Below, one piece after another: positions 1 to 6,570 of a DNA stretch of 64,000 nucleotides (the first letter of the stretch is position 1; every line of letters begins with the position of its first letter). The DNA comes from Aureispira sp964404215 (lineage in GTDB: Bacteria; Bacteroidota; Bacteroidia; Chitinophagales; Saprospiraceae). The notes beneath the pieces were generated by a model. The model did no database searches, had not been told where the DNA came from, and saw only the letters and a program-made list of their open reading frames with translations. The position numbers were made by a program, and so were the translations under genes. The DNA lies in contig CAYOJF010000011.1 of the NCBI GenBank assembly GCA_964404215.1, forward strand, positions 1 through 64,000, given 5' to 3'.

Positions 1-967
1 CATGCCAGTAGCGGCTATTTACCCAATGTTACGTAAGTTCCAGAATGATGCTAAAACATCAGAAGCTGCTGTAATTAACTTCTTGGCTGGACAAATGGGT
101 AAATTGGAATTGAACTATGATAAGTTTGATGTATTTGCTCAGTCTCCAAAGCCTTATATCCTATTGGGAGAAACTTATGAAGCAGAAATCGCTTTGGGTG
201 CTTACTCTAGTCAATCTAACTTCTCTGTAGTAGTTGGTGGTTCTAGATTGAATATCCAAGACGGTAAAGCAAAATATACTACTAAGCCTTCTAGTGTAGG
301 TGAGAAGAGTTATGATGCTAAGATCTCTGTAAATAACCCATTGACTGGAGAAACACAAACATTTACTAAGAAGTTTTCTTACGAAGTAGGGCAACCTTCT
401 GTAAACGTTTCTGCAGACAAAATGAATGTATTTTACATTGGTGTAGATAACCCTGTTACGGTTGCTGCTGCTGGTGTTGCTACTTCAGCATTGAAAGTAT
501 CAATGGAAGGTGGTTCTATCACTCCTAAATCAAAGACTAGCTATACTGTAAAAGCTACTAAGCAAGGTAAAGCAAAAATTATTGTGAAGGATACTAAGAA
601 AGGAAAAACGTTCCCATTCGAATTCCGTGTGAAGCGTATTCCTGATCCATTAGTGAAATTGGGTAACAAAGTAGATGGTTTGATGGGTTCTGGTGAGTTC
701 AAAGCTCAATTAGGTCTTATCCCTACTTTACCTAACTTTGACTTCGAGGCAAAATGTAAAATTCAAAGTTATACTTTGTACTACACACGTAAACGTCAAG
801 ATCCTGTAGAGGTTACTGGTAACGGAAACCGTTTCTCTGGGAAAGTATCTAATGTTATTAGAGCGGCTAAACCAGGTGATCAATATGCCTTTACTAACGT
901 AAAAGCAAGATGTCCAGGTGATAGTGCTGCACGTCGTGTGAATGGTCTTTCATTCAAAATTAAATAA
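1..967 (+). CDS. gldM: GldM, T9SS/gliding motor protein (C-terminal part, 5' end outside window)
   Basis: This is the periplasmic part of GldM, which with GldL forms the proton-driven motor of the type IX secretion system and gliding apparatus. The first base belongs to a codon begun outside the window. The Met at base 2 is internal: it aligns with a Met near residue 216 of the complete paralogue at 2215-3828. Visible are the periplasmic domain repeats, the shared 'DKMNVF' segment and the C-terminus 'RRVNGLSFKIK', nearly identical between the two copies. gldN follows after about 115 bp that include a hairpin. Codon use leans to CGT, GGT and AAC, as in the ribosomal genes here, suggesting high expression. 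Identity is clear; the N-terminal membrane segment cannot be seen. Confidence 0.95.
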   Translation, partial: MPVAAIYPMLRKFQNDAKTSEAAVINFLAGQMGKLELNYDKFDVFAQSPKPYILLGETYEAEIALGAYSSQSNFSVVVGGSRLNIQDGKAKYTTKPSSVGEKSYDAKISVNNPLTGETQTFTKKFSYEVGQPSVNVSADKMNVFYIGVDNPVTVAAAGVATSALKVSMEGGSITPKSKTSYTVKATKQGKAKIIVKDTKKGKTFPFEFRVKRIPDPLVKLGNKVDGLMGSGEFKAQLGLIPTLPNFDFEAKCKIQSYTLYYTRKRQDPVEVTGNGNRFSGKVSNVIRAAKPGDQYAFTNVKARCPGDSAARRVNGLSFKIK

Positions 968-998
968 TTTTAATTTTTTTTTGAGGTACATAAAATAG

Positions 999-1044
999 AA
1001 GTTGGTTGTTGTGCGTTATACTATCGCAAGCAACCAACTTTTTT
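999..1044 (+). terminator. Terminator-like hairpin between gldM and gldN
   Basis: A perfect 10-bp stem (999-1008 with 1031-1040, AAGTTGGTTG/CAACCAACTT) encloses a 22-nt loop and is followed by a run of T. It lies 32 bp after the gldM stop and 40 bp before gldN, so it would end or attenuate transcription inside what is normally one operon. Confidence 0.75.
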
Positions 1045-1083
1045 GTAACTATATTTTTTTGCCAATACTCAAAATAATTGAAA

Positions 1084-1965
1084 ATGAAAATGAATCTAAA
1101 ATATTTACGATTCTTTGTTTTAGGTCTACTTCTAACCTGTGCTAGTGTTTCTTATGCACAACCGGATCAAGATCCAACTGTAACAGAATCAGGAAATACT
1201 CCACAAGAAACACCGAGAGATAATTTTTACGATCGCTATATTTATACTGAAAAAAACGTTTTAGCTTACCCATTCGTACATGAAAAAGATGTATTCTGGG
1301 AAAAAAGAGTATGGCGTTTGATTGATATCCGTGAAAAGTTTAATCACAGGTTTAAAAATCAAAAAGAAGGACATGCGTTCATTAATATTGTTCTAAACGC
1401 AGCAAAACAGGGAGACATTACACTTTATCATACTTTTAATGATGAGTTTACAATGCCAATGACGCAAGAAGAGATGCAAAATGTAGGTAGTTCGGTAGAT
1501 ACTATTATTACTTTTGATCCAGAAACATTCGAAGAAATTGTACAGGTAGTCGTAAATGAGTTGAACCCTGATGATATCAAAAAGTACCGCTTAAAAGAAG
1601 TTTGGTTTTTTGATGAAGAGCGTTCTGAACTTGATGTAAGAATCTTAGGTATTGCACCTATTATTGACCGTGTAGATGATAATGGAAACTTTTTGAATTC
1701 TGGTCCTATGTTCTGGTGTTATTACCCAGAAATGCGTGAAGTATTGGCTAGACAGGAAGCGTTTAATTATCATAATGATGCACAACGTATGACATGGGAA
1801 GATGTTTTTGAAGCAAGAATGTTCCATAGTTATATTATCAAAGAGTCAAATGTTTATGATCGTCGTATCAAGGATTACAAAACTTCTCCAATGGATGTTT
1901 TATTAGAGTCTGATGCAATCAAAGATGGTATTTTCAACTTTGAACACGATTTGTGGACTTACTAG
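1084..1965 (+). CDS. gldN: GldN, T9SS/gliding motility protein (copy 1)
   Basis: GldN (PorN family) is a periplasmic protein that associates with the GldK outer-membrane ring and contacts GldM in the type IX secretion system. The 293-residue product starts with a Sec signal peptide ending in 'SYAQ', so mature protein would begin with Gln. The family signatures 'RDNFYDRY', 'WEKRVWRLID', 'NSGPMFWCYYPE' and 'RMTWEDVFEARMF' are present. An upstream in-frame TTG at 1078 is possible, but ATG 1084 gives a standard signal peptide. Length matches the family. It is roughly two-thirds identical to the second copy at 4444-5307. A strong terminator follows at 2013. Confidence 0.95.
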   Translation: MKMNLKYLRFFVLGLLLTCASVSYAQPDQDPTVTESGNTPQETPRDNFYDRYIYTEKNVLAYPFVHEKDVFWEKRVWRLIDIREKFNHRFKNQKEGHAFINIVLNAAKQGDITLYHTFNDEFTMPMTQEEMQNVGSSVDTIITFDPETFEEIVQVVVNELNPDDIKKYRLKEVWFFDEERSELDVRILGIAPIIDRVDDNGNFLNSGPMFWCYYPEMREVLARQEAFNYHNDAQRMTWEDVFEARMFHSYIIKESNVYDRRIKDYKTSPMDVLLESDAIKDGIFNFEHDLWTY

Positions 1966-2012
1966 AATAAAAAAAAGAATAGTAATTTTAGTAGAATTAC
2001 TGTCAAAATAGA

Positions 2013-2053
2013 AACAGCCTAAGTACAATTTTGTACTTAGGCTGTTTTTTTTT
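2013..2053 (+). terminator. Strong rho-independent terminator after gldN
   Basis: A perfect 16-bp inverted repeat (2013-2028 with 2031-2046) is followed by nine T. It closes the first gldMN pair and separates it from the second. Confidence 0.92.
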
Positions 2054-2214
2054 GTGGAAATATGTAACCATTTTTTATCTAATCATTATGGTAGTACAAA
2101 ACTTGTTAAAAGACAAATTCCTACTTGTCTATAACAAGGGTGAGCAATAGTAAAGAAAAAGTTCAAGTTGATTTAGCTGTCTAATTTATTCATTCATAAT
2201 AAAAAAATAATATT

Positions 2215-3828
2215 ATGTCCATACCTAAAGAGCCTAGACAGCTGATGATTAATCTGATGTACCTTGTACTCACTGCCATGTTGGCACTTAATGTATCTGC
2301 TGAAATTATAAATGCCTTTTTTGCTTTAGATAAAGGAAATCAAGAATCAATGGATATTGTCGGAAAGCAATTAGATGCTACCGAGAAAAGTCTTGACGAT
2401 TTATTAGCTGACGATGCTAAGCAAAAATTTCAGCCTATTTCCCCTGCTGTAGATGAAATCCGTGCGACTACTAAAGAATTAGTCCTATATATTAACAGTA
2501 TTAGAGATAAGCTGATTGATGAAGGAGGAAATAAAAATGGAGCACATGATGACGAGGATTACTATGAAGATCATGGTAAAAAGGTGCCCAAAGGGAAAAA
2601 GAACAAAGACGTTACGACACGAATGCTAGTAGATGAAGGAGCTGGAACAGAGCTAGAGAATAAAATTATCTCTACTAGAGATAAACTGATTGCGATTTAT
2701 AGCAAACTGATTCGTGAAAATTGGAAAAACTTTGATTTGCAAGAATCAGAGGTAGAGGCTAAAATTCAAGCAGTAACAGCGAATATGACTCTAGAGATAG
2801 ACGAAGCATGGAAAACAAGTGACAAAAATAGCTGGGCAGAGTTTAAGTTCAAGCAGATGCCACTAGCAGCAGTTTTGCCACTTCTTAGTCAAATCCAGAG
2901 CAATACTCGTAGTGCAGAAGCGAATATTGTTAATGACTTAGCTGCTGTAGCAGGAGGAAAAACAATTGTATTAGATCAATTTTTTCCTGTGATCAATGCT
3001 CAAAAATCTTATGTCATCAAAGGAGAACCTTTCAAAGCCGAAATTTCTTTAGGTTCTTATAGCTCACAGTTAGATCCTTCCAATATACAATTAACAGTCA
3101 ATGGCTCACCAGTCAAAGTAGGGGCTGATGGGAAAGCTATATTGACACAAATGCCAAATAGTACGGGAACTAAAAAATTAACTTTAGGATGTAAAGTGAC
3201 TAACCCACTAACAGGTGAAGTTAAAACAGGAACGAGTACTTTTGAATATGAAGTAGGACGACGTTCCGCAACAGTAGCGGCAGATAAAATGAATGTGTTT
3301 TATGTAGGAATAGATAATCCAATTACTCTTTCGGCAGCAGGTGTACCATCTGCTCAATTGAAGGTCAGTTGTGAGGGCGGTAGTATGACTGGTAGTGGGG
3401 CAAAGAGAATCATTAGACCAACTAGGAAAGGAAAAGCATACATCACTCTATCTGGAGGAGGATTAGCATCAACTAAATTTGAATTTAGAGTGAAGCGTAT
3501 TCCTAATCCATTGGTAACTTTAGCGAAACAAGTGGATGGGAGTATCAAAGCGGGGACTTTTAAGGCTCAACTTGGACTGCTACCAGAATTACAAGATTTT
3601 GAATTTGATGCTAAATGTAAGATTCAGTCTTATGTATTGTATTACACTCCTAGAGGAGCTGATCCTTCCAAAATAGATGGTAGCGGCACACGTTTCTCTG
3701 GACAGGTTAAGGCTGTTATTCAAAAAGCTAAGATAGGGGATCAGTATGCTTTTACAAATGTGAAAGCTAAATGTCCTGGAGATACAGCTGGACGCCGTGT
3801 CAATGGTCTTTCTTTTAAAATCAAATAG
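2215..3828 (+). CDS. gldM: GldM paralogue (complete second copy)
   Basis: A complete 537-residue GldM, the usual length for the family. It opens with a short cytoplasmic segment and one membrane helix (about residues 10-33), the part that in GldM packs into the GldL motor. A predicted coiled-coil or helical first periplasmic domain and beta-rich C-terminal domains follow. The C-terminal ~320 residues match the copy at the window start closely, including 'DKMNVFY' and 'RRVNGLSFKIK'. A charged, Asp/Glu- and Lys-rich stretch around residues 105-130 looks like a flexible insertion. Codon use is more mixed than in copy 1, with more AGA, GGA and ATA, suggesting lower expression or a different selective regime. 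No gldK or gldL lies beside this copy. Confidence 0.95.
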   Translation: MSIPKEPRQLMINLMYLVLTAMLALNVSAEIINAFFALDKGNQESMDIVGKQLDATEKSLDDLLADDAKQKFQPISPAVDEIRATTKELVLYINSIRDKLIDEGGNKNGAHDDEDYYEDHGKKVPKGKKNKDVTTRMLVDEGAGTELENKIISTRDKLIAIYSKLIRENWKNFDLQESEVEAKIQAVTANMTLEIDEAWKTSDKNSWAEFKFKQMPLAAVLPLLSQIQSNTRSAEANIVNDLAAVAGGKTIVLDQFFPVINAQKSYVIKGEPFKAEISLGSYSSQLDPSNIQLTVNGSPVKVGADGKAILTQMPNSTGTKKLTLGCKVTNPLTGEVKTGTSTFEYEVGRRSATVAADKMNVFYVGIDNPITLSAAGVPSAQLKVSCEGGSMTGSGAKRIIRPTRKGKAYITLSGGGLASTKFEFRVKRIPNPLVTLAKQVDGSIKAGTFKAQLGLLPELQDFEFDAKCKIQSYVLYYTPRGADPSKIDGSGTRFSGQVKAVIQKAKIGDQYAFTNVKAKCPGDTAGRRVNGLSFKIK

Positions 3829-4443
3829 AGGAGATACCCACATAATAATATACCATAAGTATAGGGTACTAAGCTAGTCAAAGTTGGTTGCTTGCAGCTA
3901 GTCTTATACGCTTTACTTTATGGTTTATAATCACTCTATTAGGCAATGTTAACATACATAGGGATTTCTTTTTCAGCCAAACTTCGCTAAGAACAACTGA
4001 TTTGAAAGATACAATAAAGAGGTAACCTGTTTGGAAGATCCTCTATTAAAGAACGGTTCTTACCCACTCTGAATCAAAGAAATTAAGTATAACTACAAAT
4101 TAGACATTATTACGAATAGTTTCGTATAGCGAGCAGAAACATCTTTTTTCGCTTAGATTCATAAATACTCGAACTCATAGCTTCCCCAAGTTACATTGGG
4201 GACAGAATGGCTATGCTTCTGCGTGTTTATTTCCCTAAACAAAAAAATCTGCTCACTCACTTCCATACAACTCTATTCGTAATAATGTCTATTGTCTTAG
4301 AGTGATTTTTTTATTAAAAAATAAATATTTGTTGTAACCTTTTTCTAGTGTCCCATTATGAAGGTGTTGCAACAAAAAACAAAACTACTTTTAGAACTCA
4401 GAAAGTCCTAAATAACCTCTACTTATAAAAAACAATAATCAAG
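3829..4443 (+). other. 615-bp gap between gldM and gldN copy 2
   Basis: No reading frame of note is present. A segment at about 3888-3904 (AAGTTGGTTGCTTGC) resembles one arm of the hairpin that follows gldM copy 1, but its partner arm is missing. A palindromic element occupies 4095-4295. The rest is AT-rich sequence with no consensus promoter that I can find. In copy 1 the same gap is only about 115 bp. Confidence 0.7.
4095..4295. mobile_element. ~200-bp palindromic MITE-like element A
   Basis: A perfect 19-bp terminal inverted repeat (4101-4119 TAGACATTATTACGAATAG with 4273-4291) extends outward by ACAA/TTGT (4095-4098, 4292-4295) after a 2-nt bulge. Inside are partly paired arms (GCGAGCAGA near 4129 with TCTGCTCAC near 4248). 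A central nested hairpin follows: outer stem CATAGC/GCTATG (4176-4181, 4210-4215), inner stem TCCCCAA/TTGGGGA (4183-4189, 4196-4202), loop GTTACA. There is no coding capacity. Size, termini and foldback suggest a miniature inverted-repeat element, but no clear target duplication is visible. A structured RNA is the alternative. Element B (46099-46304) shares the central hairpin. Confidence 0.65.
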
Positions 4444-5307
4444 ATGAGAAATAAAAAAAATATCATAGCTCTAATGGCAACACAGCTATTGTTATTGGTC
4501 GCAATGGGAGCTTTTGCACAAGGAAATATAACAGAATCAGGAAACGAAATTAAAAAGACTCCTAGAGATAATTTTTATAATAGGTATTTGCACACAGAGA
4601 AGAATGTATTAGCGTACGATCATATTCATGAAAAAGATGTGATGTGGGAGAAACGAATATGGAGATTGATTGATATTGACGAAAAAAAGAATCATATTTT
4701 CAAGAACGAACAAGGGTATTTTATCAATATTTTGCTGAATGCAGCTAAGCGGGGAGATGTTACTTTATACAATACGTACGATGATCAGTTCTCTATGCCA
4801 CTGACAACAGGAGAAGCGAAGTGTATGGGAACAACAATCGATACGGTTTGTATTATAGATCCAATTACTTATAAAGATTCTTGTTTTGCGGTCGTGAATG
4901 AGCTCAACCCAGAGAATGTAAAGGAATATCGCTTGAAAGAGGTCTATTTTTTTGATGAGGAAACTAGTGCGATGAATGTCAGAATACTAGGGATTGCTCC
5001 TTTGATTGAGCGTTATGATGATAATGGTAATTTTCTAAATTCAGGACCTATGTTTTGGGTTTATTATCCAGAGATTAGAGAAACATTAGCTCGCCAAGAG
5101 GCATTCAATTCACATAATGACGCGGCTCGCATGACATGGGAAGATGTTTTTGAGGCAAGATTATTTTCTAGCTATATTATCAAAGAATCAAATGTTTATG
5201 ATAGACGTATCAAAGACTATAAAACAGCTCCAATGGCAATTCTATTAGAATCAGATAAAATTAAAGAGTCGATTTTTAATTTTGAACATGACTTATGGTC
5301 TTACTAG
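4444..5307 (+). CDS. gldN: GldN paralogue (second copy)
   Basis: A 287-residue second GldN. It has a signal peptide ending 'AFAQ', so mature protein would start with Gln, and all the family blocks of copy 1 ('RDNFYNRY', 'WEKRIWRLID', 'NSGPMFWVYYPE', 'MTWEDVFEARLF'). It is about two-thirds identical to copy 1 and most divergent between residues 110 and 145. In the T9SS, GldN works with GldK and GldM, so this copy presumably pairs with the GldM at 2215-3828. The 615-bp gap with a foldback element separates it from that partner. ATG 4444 directly precedes the signal peptide. A strong terminator follows. Confidence 0.94.
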   Translation: MRNKKNIIALMATQLLLLVAMGAFAQGNITESGNEIKKTPRDNFYNRYLHTEKNVLAYDHIHEKDVMWEKRIWRLIDIDEKKNHIFKNEQGYFINILLNAAKRGDVTLYNTYDDQFSMPLTTGEAKCMGTTIDTVCIIDPITYKDSCFAVVNELNPENVKEYRLKEVYFFDEETSAMNVRILGIAPLIERYDDNGNFLNSGPMFWVYYPEIRETLARQEAFNSHNDAARMTWEDVFEARLFSSYIIKESNVYDRRIKDYKTAPMAILLESDKIKESIFNFEHDLWSY

Positions 5308-5359
5308 ATATGTCCTAGCTTAAGAATAAAACACTACAGGCTGAAAAGTCTCTCACTCT

Positions 5360-5397
5360 AAGTGCTAAAAAGAAATTTCTTTTTAGCACTTTTTTGT
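5360..5397 (+). terminator. Rho-independent terminator after gldN copy 2
   Basis: A perfect 16-bp palindrome without spacer (5360-5375 with 5376-5391) is followed by a T run. It ends the gld block. Confidence 0.9.
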
Positions 5398-5426
5398 TTT
5401 TTTATTCGTTTTTATCACCAAATAAA

Positions 5427-5448
5427 CGAAACAAATGTGTTTCGTTAG
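5427..5448. repeat. 8-bp inverted repeat upstream of 5497
   Basis: AACGAAAC and GTTTCGTT flank a 6-nt loop, about 50 bp before the next start codon. It could be an operator or a small 5'-UTR hairpin. Nothing else supports either reading. Confidence 0.4.
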
Positions 5449-5496
5449 CGTATAAATGAATGTATTTGTTTTTATTGGAACTAAAAAATAGATAAG

Positions 5497-6087
5497 ATGC
5501 AAAATCAGACAATAGTTCAAAAACGCCTTTGGGTATCTAAAGAATTTAGGCTAGAAGATGGAATCTTGTATTACAAACATGTGGGTTTGTTTGGTGGGTT
5601 TGCAGTAGAGTTACGGTACGAAGATATAGAAAGCGAAAAAAGAGTAGAACACAAACGCAGTTTTTGGCTATTGGCTGCTGCTACTATCTTGATGTATTTA
5701 TCAATTACCAATATTTTTTCTGGTGTTGGGATAGGATTTATAGGAGCATTGCTTGCCGGAGGAATTTATTACATGGTAGATAAGCTAGAAGGCGAGACTT
5801 TATGTTTTGATACACAATATGATACTAAAGTTGCTTTTTTGAGAGATGAAAAATATAAAGAAGAAACAGACAAATTTGTAGATGAATTTTTGCGAGCTCG
5901 TAAGCTATTTTTAGTAGAAAAATACTGGGATTGTGTGGAAAACTATGATCAAAAAATTAATAATCTAGATTGGTTGAAAAACTGTAATGTGGTTAATATT
6001 GATGAATTTAAATACTTAACAGCAGAATATTTTGAACAAGCAGAAGGTGGGGCAAGTATGCCAATTGGTTTCAAAAAAAGTGCTTAA
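5497..6087 (+). CDS. Hypothetical membrane protein, 196 aa
   Basis: I do not recognise the family. The N-terminal ~50 residues are beta-rich and charged ('LEDGILYYKHVGLFGG'), reminiscent of membrane-anchored PH-like domains. Two closely spaced hydrophobic helices follow (about residues 55-72 and 75-93). The C-terminal ~100 residues are soluble, rich in charged and aromatic residues. There is no signal peptide, so both termini are probably cytoplasmic. The next gene starts 17 bp downstream on the same strand, suggesting co-transcription. The bPH-type reading rests on general appearance only. Confidence 0.75.
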   Translation: MQNQTIVQKRLWVSKEFRLEDGILYYKHVGLFGGFAVELRYEDIESEKRVEHKRSFWLLAAATILMYLSITNIFSGVGIGFIGALLAGGIYYMVDKLEGETLCFDTQYDTKVAFLRDEKYKEETDKFVDEFLRARKLFLVEKYWDCVENYDQKINNLDWLKNCNVVNIDEFKYLTAEYFEQAEGGASMPIGFKKSA

Positions 6088-6104
6088 CTAAAAATAATAT
6101 AAAT

Positions 6105-6452
6105 ATGGTACAAGGGTGTATTCAGAATCAGAAGTTAAGGAATTATGTGTTTTTGGAAGGGATGTACAATGATCCTTATTATCCTAATTTTTTGGTGGAC
6201 AAAGGAAAAGCAATTCTATTGACATTGTGCATACAGATAGAGATCAGAAAACCGAAAGGTCTCCAAAAATTATATGAGCTGACTCATGCCGCTACCAATC
6301 AATTTAATTACTTGGAAGACGATTTTGGTAAATATGGAAGTGAAATAGAAACGGTAGCTCGAGAAGTCATTGCCTTAGATTTTGAGTATATCGCTCAGTC
6401 TTATGGCTATAAAGCTGACGTTGAAGAATTAATATTAACTCGGGAGTGGTAA
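6105..6452 (+). CDS. DUF5713-type small protein
   Basis: A 115-residue soluble protein matching, from memory, the DUF5713 pattern: 'NYVFLEGMYND', 'FLVDKGKAILLTLC', 'LYELTHAATNQFN', then 'SEIETVAREVIALDFEYIA'. The function of this family is unknown. It is acidic and helical, with no signal peptide or metal-binding motif. The gene is probably transcribed with the preceding membrane protein (17-bp gap). A terminator hairpin follows at 6512, before the nuclease gene. Confidence 0.8.
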   Translation: MVQGCIQNQKLRNYVFLEGMYNDPYYPNFLVDKGKAILLTLCIQIEIRKPKGLQKLYELTHAATNQFNYLEDDFGKYGSEIETVAREVIALDFEYIAQSYGYKADVEELILTREW

Positions 6453-6511
6453 CTAAAAAAAGAAATACTTATAGGAGGGTATTACTAGTTACTTATTTGA
6501 ATGTTTTGAGT

Positions 6512-6545
6512 AGGAGCAAGCGGTGTCGCTTGTTCCTTTTTTTGT
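6512..6545 (+). terminator. Terminator after the DUF5713 gene
   Basis: GGAGCAAGCG pairs with CGCTTGTTCC (one G-T pair) around a GTGT loop, followed by seven T. It lies over the GTG at 6523 that could otherwise start the next gene, which argues for ATG 6571 as that start. Confidence 0.8.
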
Positions 6546-6570
6546 ATCTTGTGTGTCTAAAAAAAATAGC

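Noticed and set aside
2..967. Taking the ATG at base 2 as a true start
   Set aside because: It aligns with an internal Met near residue 216 of the complete GldM paralogue, so the gene simply enters from outside the window.
6523..6570. GTG 6523 as start of the AddB-like protein
   Set aside because: The codon lies in a terminator hairpin, and the added residues have no family counterpart.
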